The notes under the pieces: generated by a model
Databases searched by the model: none
Seen by the model: the letters and a program-made list of their open reading frames with translations, nothing else
What the model was told of the DNA's origin: nothing
Shown here: piece after piece, positions 1 to 8,640 of the stretch
How the letters are laid out: every line of letters begins with the position of its first letter
How positions within the stretch are numbered: the first letter of the stretch is position 1
Origin: Vreelandella aquamarina
GTDB taxonomy: Bacteria; Pseudomonadota; Gammaproteobacteria; Pseudomonadales; Halomonadaceae
NCBI RefSeq assembly: GCF_020075495.1
Contig: NZ_JABYQT010000001.1
Span: forward strand, 248,001 to 312,000
Length of the DNA: 64,000 nt
Direction: 5' to 3'
Made by a program: the position numbers and the translations under genes

Positions 1-1
1 C

Positions 2-100
2 CCAGGACTTGCCGCTGGCGTAGCCCGGTTCTGCGAGGAGGAGGGCGCTCACGTGGCAGCCTACCGGGAGGCCGCCCTGGAGGCGCTGCCCTTCAAGTGA
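2..100 (+). CDS. 3' end of an unidentified gene (partial)
   Basis: An open frame enters from the left edge and stops with TGA at 98-100, giving about 32 C-terminal residues that end in EALPFK. The fragment is rich in Ala and Glu and looks like a terminal helix. In related bacteria enolase often lies just before ftsB, but this tail does not look like an enolase C-terminus, so I do not assign a family. Only reading frame and position support it. Confidence 0.5.
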   Translation, partial: PGLAAGVARFCEEEGAHVAAYREAALEALPFK

Positions 101-194
101 TCAGCGGCTCGCTGATGGTGCGTCATGGTGGCATAATGCGCGCCATTACTGCGGGGCTTGCATACCCGCTTATCTGATTCTCGGGAGATCGGTA

Positions 195-548
195 ATGCAC
201 AAGTGGCTGGTAGTGGCACTGCTTGGCGTGCTGGGATTGCTCCAGTATACGCTGTGGCTGGGCAATGGCGGCTGGCGCGACCTGCAGGTGGTCGAGCAGC
301 GTGTGGCCGTTCAGGAGGCGGATAATCTGCCCCTGCGCGAGCGCAACGCCCGGCTCGCGGCCGAGGTCACCGACCTCAAGACCGGGCTCGATGCCATCGA
401 AGAGCGCGCCCGCAGCGATATGGGCATGGTGCGCAGCGACGAGCAGTTTTTCTGGGTGCCGGGCGTGGCGATTGCCACCGAGCTTTTAGGTATCAACGCG
501 GGCCTGGTTACCCAGCCAAGCTTTGGGCGCGAGCGGCCGGCCCCGTGA
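195..548 (+). CDS. ftsB: Cell division protein FtsB
   Basis: Small bitopic inner-membrane protein of 117 residues, slightly longer than the usual 90-105. It has one N-terminal membrane helix (about residues 4-22) followed by a periplasmic coiled coil (about 30-75), then the conserved stretch around ARSDMGMVRSDEQFFWVP that marks FtsB. Within the FtsQLB complex FtsB links early divisome assembly to activation of septal peptidoglycan synthesis. The extra length is a C-terminal tail after the conserved block. The stop overlaps the GTG start of ispD by 3 bases, so the two are translationally coupled. Position directly before ispD-ispF is the standard gammaproteobacterial order. Confidence 0.93.
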   Translation: MHKWLVVALLGVLGLLQYTLWLGNGGWRDLQVVEQRVAVQEADNLPLRERNARLAAEVTDLKTGLDAIEERARSDMGMVRSDEQFFWVPGVAIATELLGINAGLVTQPSFGRERPAP

Positions 549-1249
549 GTGCCGATAGAACACTGTGGCTGATCGTGCCTGCCGCCGGACAGGGGCGCCG
601 CATGGGGGCGGATCGACCCAAGCAGTACCTGACACTTGGCGAGCAGCCCATCCTGGCCCATACCCTGGCTCGGCTTTATCAGGCCTTCCCCGAGGCGGTT
701 CTTGTGCTTTGTCTGGACAGCGACGATGCCTGGTTTCAGCCCGAGTGGGTACCCTTTGCCCGCTGGCAGCGGGTCAGTGGCGGCGAAGAGCGCATGGACA
801 GCGTGCTCAACGCACTCGTGGCAATAGCGGCCCAGGAAGATGACATCGTCATGGTTCACGATGTGGCCCGGCCATGTATTACGCCCGATGACCTGCACAC
901 CCTTTATCAGGCGGCCTGTCGCCACCCAAGCGGCGCGCTTCTGGCCATGCCGGTCGCCGATACCATGAAACGCGCCAGTGCCGAATGCCACAGTATGCGC
1001 ACCGAGCCCCGCGACGGGCTCTGGCACGCGCTGACGCCTCAGGGGTTTCGCTATGCGCTACTGCTCGAGGCCCTGCAGAGCGCCCGGTGCCATCAACGTC
1101 TGGTGACCGATGAGGCCTCGGCGGTAGAAGCGCTGGGCGAGCAGCCGCTGCTGGTCAGCGGTCGGCGCGACAATCTCAAGGTCACGCACCCGGATGACCT
1201 GGCTCTGGCCAGTGCCATCCTGGTCGCGCAACTCGATCCGTTAACCTAG
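545..1249 (+). CDS. ispD: 2-C-methyl-D-erythritol 4-phosphate cytidylyltransferase IspD
   Basis: Third step of the MEP isoprenoid pathway: transfers CMP from CTP to methylerythritol 4-phosphate. The 234-residue protein has the glycine-rich CTP-binding loop near the N-terminus (PAAGQGRRMGADRPKQY), the VHDVARP motif near residue 100, and a C-terminal NLKVTHPDDLALA motif. All are diagnostic of the family. The GTG start lies inside the end of ftsB. The next gene, ispF, begins 9 bases after the stop and encodes the enzyme acting two steps later, so the three form one operon. Confidence 0.96.
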   Translation: MSADRTLWLIVPAAGQGRRMGADRPKQYLTLGEQPILAHTLARLYQAFPEAVLVLCLDSDDAWFQPEWVPFARWQRVSGGEERMDSVLNALVAIAAQEDDIVMVHDVARPCITPDDLHTLYQAACRHPSGALLAMPVADTMKRASAECHSMRTEPRDGLWHALTPQGFRYALLLEALQSARCHQRLVTDEASAVEALGEQPLLVSGRRDNLKVTHPDDLALASAILVAQLDPLT

Positions 1250-1258
1250 GAGAACCCA

Positions 1259-1747
1259 ATGCGAATTGGCCATGGATTTGACGTGCACCGTTTCGGCCCC
1301 GGGGATCATCTGATGATCGGCGGCGTCAGGGTGCCGTTTTCGCAGGGGTTTGTCGCCCACTCGGATGGCGATGTGCTGCTGCATGCGATCAGCGATGCGC
1401 TACTGGGTGCCTGCGCGCTGGGCGATATTGGCCACCACTTTCCGGACACCGACCCGGAATGGAAGGGCGCGGACAGTCGTGAACTGCTGCGCCACGTCAT
1501 GAGCCTTGTTCAGGCAAAGGGGTGGGGCGTTGTCAATCTGGACGCCACGCTCATGGCCCAGGCGCCCAAGATGGCGGGGCATATCGAATCGATGCGTAAC
1601 GCCATTGCCGAGACGCTGGGCGTGGCGCTTGACCAGGTCAACGTCAAGGCAACGACCACCGAGCAGCTTGGCTTTACTGGCCGGGGTGAAGGCATCGCCG
1701 CCGAGGCCGTGGTGCTGCTGGGCCGCGCTGGGGCGCTCGATGAGTGA
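1259..1747 (+). CDS. ispF: 2-C-methyl-D-erythritol 2,4-cyclodiphosphate synthase IspF
   Basis: Converts CDP-methylerythritol 2-phosphate into the cyclic diphosphate in the MEP pathway. Length (162 residues) is typical. The N-terminal GHGFDVHRF carries metal-binding Asp and His residues, [17 protein letters not shown] follows, and the C-terminal part has the [21 protein letters not shown] signature. Starts at ATG 1259, just after an AGGAGA ribosome-binding site. The stop lies 8 bases inside the truD frame, a common overlap in this operon. Confidence 0.97.
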   Translation: MRIGHGFDVHRFGPGDHLMIGGVRVPFSQGFVAHSDGDVLLHAISDALLGACALGDIGHHFPDTDPEWKGADSRELLRHVMSLVQAKGWGVVNLDATLMAQAPKMAGHIESMRNAIAETLGVALDQVNVKATTTEQLGFTGRGEGIAAEAVVLLGRAGALDE

Positions 1748-2786
1748 ACTGCCCCGCTGGCAGCGCTGCCTGGATGCCACGTTCGGCGTACCCAAGCCGG
1801 GCCAGTACCGCGCCCGGCCTGAAGACTTCCTGGTCGATGAGCAGCTTGATTTCATCCCCGAAGCCCACGGCGAACATCTCTGGCTGCGGCTTGAGAAGCG
1901 CAACCAGACCACGCTTGATGTGGTAAAGAGCCTCAGCCGGATCTGTGGCGTTACCCAGCGAGATATTGGCTACTCCGGCATGAAGGATCGCATCGCCGTG
2001 ACGCGCCAATGGCTGAGCGTGCATCTGCCTGGGCGCGACGCGCCGGACGAGCTTGACGCTTCGCTCGGGGCGCTGGGTATCAAGGTGCTGGAAAAAGCCC
2101 GCCATCCGCGTAAATTGAAGCGCGGCGTTCACCGTACCAACGGCTTTACCCTGCGCTTGACCGGCGAAGCCGTACAGGCCGATGATTTCGAGCGCCGCTG
2201 GCAGGCACTCTGCAAGCACGGTGTGCCCAACTATTTCGGCCCCCAGCGCTTTGGCCCCCAGGGGCGTAATCTGCAGCGTGCCGAAGCGCTGCTGGCACGA
2301 GGTTGGCGCAAGCGTGACGACCGCCAGGGAATGATGCTTTCCACGGCGCGAAGCTTTCTGTTCAACGAGTTGCTGAGCGCCCGACTGGCCGACGGCACCT
2401 GGAACCGCCCGATTGCCGGCGATACGCTGATGCTGGAGGGCACGCAGAGTGTCTTCGCCATCGAGGCTACCGACCAGGACCTGCTGGCTCGCACCGACGC
2501 GCTGGATGTGCATCCTACGGGCGTACTCTGGGGTGTCGGTAGTGGAGCGAGTCAGGCGAGCAAGGCGGCGGCCTATGAAGCGCAGCTGGCACACCGACAC
2601 CCGGCTTTGTGTGAAGGGCTTGAGAAAAGCGGTGTAAAGTGCGCCCGGCGCGCCCTGCGTATGCGCTTGATCGACCCTCAACTGCGCTGGGAGCCAGAAG
2701 GCGTGCTACTCTCGTTTGCGCTGCCCCGCGGCAGCTTTGCCACTGCCGTGATAGGTGAGCTGATCGACCACCCGGACATGGCGTAA
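1740..2786 (+). CDS. truD: tRNA pseudouridine(13) synthase TruD
   Basis: Makes pseudouridine 13 in tRNA-Glu. The chosen ATG at 1740 overlaps the end of ispF and gives 348 residues, the usual size. The same frame is open further upstream, but that part is the ispF gene in another frame. Family motifs seen: the N-terminal [11 protein letters not shown], the catalytic block [15 protein letters not shown] with its Asp, and later [12 protein letters not shown] and [13 protein letters not shown]. It sits between ispF and surE, a conserved gammaproteobacterial order. Confidence 0.95.
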   Translation: MSELPRWQRCLDATFGVPKPGQYRARPEDFLVDEQLDFIPEAHGEHLWLRLEKRNQTTLDVVKSLSRICGVTQRDIGYSGMKDRIAVTRQWLSVHLPGRDAPDELDASLGALGIKVLEKARHPRKLKRGVHRTNGFTLRLTGEAVQADDFERRWQALCKHGVPNYFGPQRFGPQGRNLQRAEALLARGWRKRDDRQGMMLSTARSFLFNELLSARLADGTWNRPIAGDTLMLEGTQSVFAIEATDQDLLARTDALDVHPTGVLWGVGSGASQASKAAAYEAQLAHRHPALCEGLEKSGVKCARRALRMRLIDPQLRWEPEGVLLSFALPRGSFATAVIGELIDHPDMA

Positions 2787-2820
2787 GCCGCCAGGCGGCG
2801 CTGATTGACAAGGAGACCCC

Positions 2821-3567
2821 ATGCGGCGACTGCTGCTTTCCAATGATGATGGTGTTCACGCGCCGGGACTTAAGGCGCTGCATGACGCCTTGGCGGCCCA
2901 CGCCAAGCTGCGCGTGGTAGCCCCGGACCGCGATCGCAGCGGTGCAAGCAATTCGTTGACGCTGTCGCGGCCGCTTTCGCTGACGGCCCTGGACAACGGC
3001 TTCTACAGCGTTGATGGCACACCCGCCGACTGTGTCTACCTGGGGGTCAACGGCATCTGGGACGAGCGCCCGGACCTGGTGATTTCCGGCATCAATCACG
3101 GCAGCAATCTGGGCGATGACGTGCTCTACTCAGGTACCGTGGCCGCCGCCATGGAGGGGCGCAATCTAGGCATGACGGCCATTGCGATGTCGCTGTGCGG
3201 CAGCTGCCACTTTGCGACGGCGGCGAAGGTGGCGGCCAGCCTGGTCGGTGCCGCCGACCGGCTCTCCCTGCCGCCCAGAACACTGTTGAACGTCAACGTG
3301 CCGGATGTGCCCTGGGAGGCGATCAAGGGGGTCAAGGTCACCCGTCTTGGCTATCGGGGGCCTGCAGAAAAACCGCTGCCCGTTGAAGACCCGCGCGGTC
3401 GTACGCGCTACTGGATCGCTCCTGTGGCGGCCAACGCCGATGATGGCAACGATACGGATTTTGCCGCCATCGAGGCCGGGTTCGTCTCGATTACGCCGCT
3501 GCAAACCGATTTGACGCGCCATCCGGCGCGCAGCGATGTGCAGGACTGGTTGGATGCCTTTGCCTGA
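2821..3567 (+). CDS. surE: 5'/3'-nucleotidase SurE
   Basis: Metal-dependent nucleoside monophosphatase linked to stationary-phase survival. The N-terminal [12 protein letters not shown] carries the adjacent Asp residues of the active site; [15 protein letters not shown] and the [25 protein letters not shown] block follow, all typical of SurE. Length 248 residues. The ATG at 2821 has AAGGAG eight bases upstream. Downstream pcm is tightly spaced; the surE-pcm-nlpD-rpoS order is that of a stress-survival cluster. Confidence 0.96.
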   Translation: MRRLLLSNDDGVHAPGLKALHDALAAHAKLRVVAPDRDRSGASNSLTLSRPLSLTALDNGFYSVDGTPADCVYLGVNGIWDERPDLVISGINHGSNLGDDVLYSGTVAAAMEGRNLGMTAIAMSLCGSCHFATAAKVAASLVGAADRLSLPPRTLLNVNVPDVPWEAIKGVKVTRLGYRGPAEKPLPVEDPRGRTRYWIAPVAANADDGNDTDFAAIEAGFVSITPLQTDLTRHPARSDVQDWLDAFA

Positions 3568-3598
3568 TCTCTCCTCGATCGAGCGGCGCGGGCGGGGA

Positions 3599-4231
3599 AT
3601 GACCTCGCAGCGCACGCGAGACCGCATGATCGACCGTCTGATCGAGCAGGGCATTCGCCACCCACAGGTGCTTGACGTCATGGCCCGCGAGCCTCGGCAC
3701 CTGTTTGTCGACGAGGCTCTGGCTCACCGGGCCTATGAGGATACGGCGCTACCCATAGGCTTTGGGCAGACCCTCTCCCAGCCGCTCACGGTTGCCCGCA
3801 TGACCGAGCTTGTCGTGCGTGCCAACCCGCGCCGGGTGCTGGAAGTCGGCACCGGCTCCGGCTACCAGACGCTGATTCTGTCGCGCCTGGTCAAGGAGCT
3901 TTACTCCATCGAGCGTATCTACGCATTGCATGAACGAGCCTACGAGAGGCTGTGGCGCCTGGAAGCCGAAGCGGCACTGACACTGGCCGACGGCGGTGAA
4001 GGCTGGCCGGAGGCGGCGCCCTTCGATGTCATCCTGCTCACTGCCTGCGCCCAGACGCTGCCGGAAGTGCTGCTCGAGCAGCTGACCCGTGACGGCGTGT
4101 TGATTGCGCCACTGGAAGAACCGGACGGCAGCCAATGGCTTACCCAGATCAAGCGCATTGGTGGCGCCTTTGAAAAGCGGCGGCTCGAACCCGTTCGCTT
4201 CGTACCTTTGTTGCAAGGAGTGGTGGATTGA
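3599..4231 (+). CDS. pcm: Protein-L-isoaspartate O-methyltransferase Pcm
   Basis: Uses S-adenosylmethionine to methylate isoaspartyl residues so damaged proteins can be repaired. The 210-residue form starting MTSQRTRDRMI matches the usual length and N-terminus. An ATG at 3554, inside the end of surE, would add 15 residues and cannot be excluded; the chosen ATG has GGCGGGG just upstream. Visible motifs are FVDEALAHRAYEDTALPIG, GQTLSQP, and the SAM-binding VLEVGTGSGYQT. The C-terminal VRFVPLLQGVVD is typical. The stop overlaps the start of the next gene. Confidence 0.93.
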   Translation: MTSQRTRDRMIDRLIEQGIRHPQVLDVMAREPRHLFVDEALAHRAYEDTALPIGFGQTLSQPLTVARMTELVVRANPRRVLEVGTGSGYQTLILSRLVKELYSIERIYALHERAYERLWRLEAEAALTLADGGEGWPEAAPFDVILLTACAQTLPEVLLEQLTRDGVLIAPLEEPDGSQWLTQIKRIGGAFEKRRLEPVRFVPLLQGVVD

Positions 4232-5187
4232 AGCGTAAACCCTTGGGAATTTTCCTGAAAGGCGCCGGAATGGGTGCCGCGGATGCCGTGCCCGGGGTAT
4301 CGGGCGGCACCATCGCCTTTATTACCGGCATCTATGAAGAGTTGATCAATACCATCAAGCAGTTTGGCCCAGGCGCCTTGGTGGCCCTTTACCGTGGCGG
4401 CCTGAAGGCACTGGCCATCCATCTGAACCTGGCGTTTCTGATCCCGCTGCTGGCTGGCGTGGCGGTCAGCCTGGTAAGCGTGGCGCACCTGGCGCTGTGG
4501 CTCATGGACACACATCCCCTGCTGCTGGATGGCTTTTTCTTCGGCCTGGTGGCAGCATCTGCCCTGGTGGTGGGCCAGGCAGGCGATCGCTGGCGAATCT
4601 GGTATATTCTGCCTCTGCTGGTCGGGCTGTTTCTTGCCCGTATGCTGCCTAGTCTGATGCCTTTGGTATTGATGCTGGGCAACGAGGCGCTGGTGGTCAT
4701 GGTGGCCGGCTGTATTGCCATCAGCGCCATGCTGCTGCCGGGCGTATCGGGCAGCTTCCTGTTGCTCACCATGGGGCTCTACGGCACGATCATGGGGGCT
4801 ATTCGCAGTCTTGATATCACTATCATTGCGCTGTTCGGCGTAGGCTGCGTGGTGGGGCTTGCGCTGTTTTCGCGCCTGTTGTCCTGGCTGCTGAAGCGCC
4901 ACCATGGCGTTACGCTGCAGCTGCTTTTGGGCTTCATTGTCGGCTCGCTGCCGGTTCTCTGGCCATGGCGGGAGCTGTTACGCTACCAGATCGGACCGGA
5001 AGGGCAGATGATACCGCTGGCCTATCGCTACCTGCTGCCGGATGATTACGCGATGCTGACCGGTGGCTCTGCCCAGGTCATCGGCGTGGTTGGCCTGATG
5101 ATCATCGGCGCGCTGCTGGTGGTGCTGCTCAATCGCCGGTCGGCAAGAAGGATAACGACTCATTCAACAGATACCGCACAGCGCTGA
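4228..5187 (+). CDS. DUF368 membrane protein, PopT-type undecaprenyl phosphate transporter
   Basis: Polytopic inner-membrane protein of 319 residues with about eight or nine hydrophobic segments. Two repeats of the DUF368 signature are visible: PGVSGGTIAFITG near residue 25 and a second LLPGVSGSFLLL near 170, suggesting an inverted repeat. DUF368 proteins have been shown in other bacteria to return the lipid carrier undecaprenyl phosphate across the membrane (PopT). That function here is inferred from the family. The start is TTG at 4228, overlapping the pcm stop, with AAGGAG 8 bases before it. nlpD follows after 17 bases. Confidence 0.85.
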   Translation: MKRKPLGIFLKGAGMGAADAVPGVSGGTIAFITGIYEELINTIKQFGPGALVALYRGGLKALAIHLNLAFLIPLLAGVAVSLVSVAHLALWLMDTHPLLLDGFFFGLVAASALVVGQAGDRWRIWYILPLLVGLFLARMLPSLMPLVLMLGNEALVVMVAGCIAISAMLLPGVSGSFLLLTMGLYGTIMGAIRSLDITIIALFGVGCVVGLALFSRLLSWLLKRHHGVTLQLLLGFIVGSLPVLWPWRELLRYQIGPEGQMIPLAYRYLLPDDYAMLTGGSAQVIGVVGLMIIGALLVVLLNRRSARRITTHSTDTAQR

Positions 5188-5204
5188 AAAGGAGTAGGGT
5201 TTGC

Positions 5205-6290
5205 ATGCGTAAAGTCTTCATGATGTCAGCGTTGGTGTTGGCAATTGGCGGGTGTGCCAATCAGCAGCACAACACCCCACAGGTACGCGATTTGAGCGAA
5301 GCGCGCCGGGCGGTGGAAAACTCGCCCCAATATACGGTGAAAGCAGGCGACACGCTCTACGGCATTGCCTGGCAGCATAACCTGGATTATCGCCAGCTGG
5401 CGGCCATGAACAATATCGATGCCCCTTATCAGATCTATCCCGGACAGACGATCGCCCTGCGCGCGGGAGAGACTGCCAATGTGGCCGGAAGCGCACAGGC
5501 CCAGCCTCAGGCGACGGGACGCAGCGAATCGCGTGGTGTGGTCGCCACCGGGCTCAAGCCTCAGGCCACCGCCGTTGCAAGCAACGATCAAGAGCTTGAC
5601 TGGCTGCTGCCCGATGAGTCTGCCATCGAGCGCAATCAACGCCTGAATGCCGAGCACAAGCCCGCCGAGACGCCCGATCACCAGGCCGTTGCCAGTGCCC
5701 AGGCCGTCGCCGCCAGCAGCGAACCCTCGGCCGAGCCAGCCGCTGACGAACCTGACGTTGTTGCCGCCGCTGAGCCGGATTCAACGCCTCAACCGCGTGA
5801 AGAACCGGCCCGCGAGCCTGCGCAACAGACGGTTGCACAATCGGCAACCCAGGAGGCAACACCGCCCACGCCAGCCGCGCGTGTCGACCGTTCGTCGCGT
5901 ACCTTCACGCCTGCCGAGACGATTGACTGGCAGTGGCCTGCCAGCGGCGAGGTGACCGGCAAGTTCGGCGAAGGGGATTCGATAACCGCCGGGATTGATA
6001 TCGCTGGACAAAAGGGGCAACCTGTCAAGGCAGCTGGCCCGGGGATTGTCGTGTATGCAGGCAGTGGCGTACGCGGCTACGGCAATCTCATCTTGCTCAA
6101 GCATAACGACCAGTTCCTGAGCGCCTATGCGCATAACGACAGTTTGAACGTCAGCGAAAATGACGTGGTCGAGGCAGGCGAGGTCATTGCCACCATGGGC
6201 AACAGCGATGCAGAGAGTGTCAGGCTGCATTTTGAGGTGCGCCGCGACGGGCAGCCTCAAGATCCTTTGACCTTTCTGCCTTCACGCTAA
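5205..6290 (+). CDS. nlpD: Lipoprotein NlpD, amidase activator with LysM and degenerate M23 domain
   Basis: Outer-membrane lipoprotein that, in characterised relatives, activates the amidase AmiC for daughter-cell separation. An N-terminal signal ends in a lipobox (LAIGGC, lipidated Cys near residue 18). One LysM domain (YTVKAGDTLYGIAW...IYPGQTIAL) lies at about 43-87, then a long Ala/Glu/Pro-rich linker to about residue 230, then an M23-type domain to the end. That domain lacks the first zinc-binding histidine (AGIDIAG) and has LHFEVR in place of HxH, as expected for a non-catalytic activator. It directly precedes rpoS. Confidence 0.93.
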   Translation: MRKVFMMSALVLAIGGCANQQHNTPQVRDLSEARRAVENSPQYTVKAGDTLYGIAWQHNLDYRQLAAMNNIDAPYQIYPGQTIALRAGETANVAGSAQAQPQATGRSESRGVVATGLKPQATAVASNDQELDWLLPDESAIERNQRLNAEHKPAETPDHQAVASAQAVAASSEPSAEPAADEPDVVAAAEPDSTPQPREEPAREPAQQTVAQSATQEATPPTPAARVDRSSRTFTPAETIDWQWPASGEVTGKFGEGDSITAGIDIAGQKGQPVKAAGPGIVVYAGSGVRGYGNLILLKHNDQFLSAYAHNDSLNVSENDVVEAGEVIATMGNSDAESVRLHFEVRRDGQPQDPLTFLPSR

Positions 6291-6330
6291 CCACACGGTA
6301 ATCGGATAAAACGAACAGCAAAGCTTTCTT

Positions 6331-6355
6331 GAATCGGCCTGCCTATGGCCGGTTC
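6331..6355 (+). other. Hairpin between nlpD and rpoS
   Basis: A 9-bp stem (GAATCGGCC / GGCCGGTTC, one G-U pair) with a 7-base loop lies 40 bases after the nlpD stop. It has no U-run, so it is a weak terminator or a structure in the rpoS leader. The rest of the 158-base gap is AT-rich. Confidence 0.4.
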
Positions 6356-6448
6356 AAGCGAATAATAATAACGGTACAACGCACATTCAGTGCGACTACC
6401 TTTAATTTTCTTTAAAAGGCGGGCAGGCGATACTACGGGGGTAAGACC

Positions 6449-7423
6449 ATGAGTATGCTGGAGAAGGATCTACAGGAGGTTGACCTTGATGCTGCCGAAG
6501 AAGCGTTGGAAAACGCCGATGATGACGTTGCAGTAGAAGAGGATGCCTTTGAGAAAGCATTAGGGCGAGAGGATCGACAATCGACTCAGAGCTTGGATGC
6601 CACACAAATTTACCTCAATGAAATAGGGTTTTCGCCACTACTGACGCCTGAAGAGGAAGTCTATTACGGCCGTCTGGCACGCAAGGGGGATCCGCTTGGC
6701 CGTTCGCGGATGATCGAATCCAACCTGCGTCTGGTGGTCAAGATCGCGCGGCGTTATCTCAACCGGGGGCTGACGCTGCTGGATCTGATCGAAGAGGGTA
6801 ACCTCGGGCTTATCCGCGCCGTCGAGAAGTTCGACCCCGAACGCGGGTTCCGCTTCTCGACCTATGCCACCTGGTGGATTCGCCAGACCATCGAGCGCGC
6901 GCTGATGAACCAGACGCGCACCATTCGTCTGCCGATTCACGTGGTAAAAGAGCTCAATATCTATCTGAGGGCTGCCCGTGAACTGACCCAGAAGCTTGAC
7001 CATGAAGCGACGGCGGAAGAGATCGCCGAGCATCTCGACAAGCCCGTGGATACGGTCAAGAAAATGCTGGGCCTCAACGAGCGAGTCTCCTCGGTGGATT
7101 ATCCGATGGGCGGTGAAAGCGACAAGCCGCTGATCGATACCCTGGCCGATGACGATGTCCAGGGGCCGGAAGGAAGCCTGGTGGACGGCGATGTGCGCGA
7201 GCATGTCGATCTCTGGCTGGACGAGCTGAGTGAAAAGCAGCGCGAAGTGGTGGTACGCCGCTTCGGGCTGCGCGGTCATGAAGCGGCCACGCTTGAAGAG
7301 GTGGGTGCCGAGATTGGCCTGACCCGCGAACGCGTGCGTCAGATTCAGGTAGAGGCGCTGAAGAAACTGCGCCGTTCGCTTGAAAAGCAGGGACTGTCGA
7401 TGGAAGCTATCTTCGAAAGTTGA
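6449..7423 (+). CDS. rpoS: RNA polymerase sigma factor RpoS
   Basis: Stationary-phase and general-stress sigma factor, 324 residues. It has an acidic N-terminus, region 1.2 ([19 protein letters not shown]), region 2 ([52 protein letters not shown]), region 3, and region 4 with the helix-turn-helix [27 protein letters not shown]. The missing sigma-70 region 1.1 and the position after nlpD distinguish it from RpoD, present at 27688. The AT-rich 158 bases upstream may hold a promoter, though in relatives the main rpoS promoter lies inside nlpD. Confidence 0.97.
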   Translation: MSMLEKDLQEVDLDAAEEALENADDDVAVEEDAFEKALGREDRQSTQSLDATQIYLNEIGFSPLLTPEEEVYYGRLARKGDPLGRSRMIESNLRLVVKIARRYLNRGLTLLDLIEEGNLGLIRAVEKFDPERGFRFSTYATWWIRQTIERALMNQTRTIRLPIHVVKELNIYLRAARELTQKLDHEATAEEIAEHLDKPVDTVKKMLGLNERVSSVDYPMGGESDKPLIDTLADDDVQGPEGSLVDGDVREHVDLWLDELSEKQREVVVRRFGLRGHEAATLEEVGAEIGLTRERVRQIQVEALKKLRRSLEKQGLSMEAIFES

Positions 7424-7449
7424 CCAAGCGACGTATCATCACCCTGGCT

Positions 7450-7481
7450 GCAACGCACCGAGTTTACGCTCGGTGCGTTGC
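7450..7481 (+). terminator. Strong hairpin after rpoS
   Basis: Perfect 13-bp stem GCAACGCACCGAG / CTCGGTGCGTTGC with a 6-base loop, 27 bases after the rpoS stop. There is no clear U-run, so termination may be partial or the hairpin may protect the rpoS mRNA 3' end. Confidence 0.6.
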
Positions 7482-7530
7482 CGTTGGGAGGAAGGTTCCG
7501 ATAAACGATTACCCATAAGCGAGAGATGTG

Positions 7531-8631
7531 ATGCGCCCGTTAGCGGCCCATATCGATTTGGACGCGCTGCGTCATAATTATCAGTTGGCGTGCCGCTGCG
7601 CGCCGCAAAGCCGCTCGCTGGCGGTGATCAAGGCCAACGCTTACGGTCATGGGGCCGTGGCGTGCGCGCAGGCGCTGGAAAGCCAGGTGCCGGCGTTCGG
7701 CGTGGCGTGCATCGAAGAGGCACTTGCGCTGCGCGAAGGCGGTATTACCAAACCCGTTGTACTGCTGGAAGGCTTTTTCAGTGCCGAGGAGCTGCCGCTG
7801 GTGGATCAGCACCGGTTCTGGGTAGCCGTGCACAGCGCGTGGCAGGTAGAGGCGCTGTTGGCCTTCTCGCCTCGTCAGCCGATCCCCGTGTGGTTGAAGG
7901 TCGACTCTGGCATGCACCGGTTGGGGTTCGAACCGGAGGCTGCCGCTTCTGTGTGGCAACGCCTGTCCAGGGCCCCGCAAGTGGGCGCCCTGCATTTGAT
8001 GAGTCATTTCGCAACGGCAGATGCCCGCGATGGCCGCTATTTCGACCAGCAGATGGCACGTCTTAAGGCGCTGGCCAGTACGCTTGACGCACCGCTTTGC
8101 CTGGCCAACTCGCCGGCCACCCTTGCCTGGCCTGCCGCCCATGGCGACTGGAACCGCCCAGGCATCATGCTTTACGGCAGCGATCCGCTGGAAATCGCCA
8201 ACGATGTCACGCGTGAGCTGCGCCCGGTCATGAGCCTGCGCTCGGAAATCATCGCCCTGCGCGAGCTCGAAGAGGGCGAGCCGGTGGGGTACGGCGGCCG
8301 CTGGCGCGCACCACGCCGCTCGCGCATAGCGGTAGTGGCCGCCGGTTACGGCGACGGCTATGACCGCCATGCGGTAGATGGCACGCCGGTGCTGGTCAAC
8401 GGGCAGCGCTGCGCGATTGCCGGCAAGGTTTCCATGGACATGCTGACCGTGGATGTAACCGATATCGCAGACGCTGAGATCGGCAGCGAAGTGGTGCTTT
8501 GGGGCACTGCCCGCAATGGTGCGGTGCTGTCGGTCGATGAAGTGGCGCGCTACTGCGATACCATCAGCTACACCCTGTTAACCGGCGTATTGCCGCGCGT
8601 ACCCCGGCGCTATCAGGCGCCCTCAGTCTAG
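7531..8631 (+). CDS. alr: Alanine racemase
   Basis: PLP enzyme interconverting L- and D-alanine for peptidoglycan. The PLP lysine lies in AVIKANAYGHGA near residue 34. VDSGMHRLGF and NRPGIMLYG are present, and the second catalytic Tyr lies in GYGDGYDRH, followed by GKVSMDMLTVDVTD. Length 366 residues from ATG 7531; a GTG immediately before it (7528) is an alternative start. Only one alr is present in this window, so I cannot tell whether it is the biosynthetic (Alr) or catabolic (DadX) type. Confidence 0.94.
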   Translation: MRPLAAHIDLDALRHNYQLACRCAPQSRSLAVIKANAYGHGAVACAQALESQVPAFGVACIEEALALREGGITKPVVLLEGFFSAEELPLVDQHRFWVAVHSAWQVEALLAFSPRQPIPVWLKVDSGMHRLGFEPEAAASVWQRLSRAPQVGALHLMSHFATADARDGRYFDQQMARLKALASTLDAPLCLANSPATLAWPAAHGDWNRPGIMLYGSDPLEIANDVTRELRPVMSLRSEIIALRELEEGEPVGYGGRWRAPRRSRIAVVAAGYGDGYDRHAVDGTPVLVNGQRCAIAGKVSMDMLTVDVTDIADAEIGSEVVLWGTARNGAVLSVDEVARYCDTISYTLLTGVLPRVPRRYQAPSV

Positions 8632-8640
8632 GTTGTTGGA

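Noticed and set aside
1674..2681. A 335-codon minus-strand frame across ispF and truD
   Set aside because: It is a shadow of two well-supported genes and has no ribosome-binding site or recognisable sequence.
3554..3598. An upstream ATG for pcm at 3554
   Set aside because: Family N-termini begin at the MTSQRTR position, and the upstream ATG lies inside surE without a good ribosome-binding site. Kept only as an alternative.
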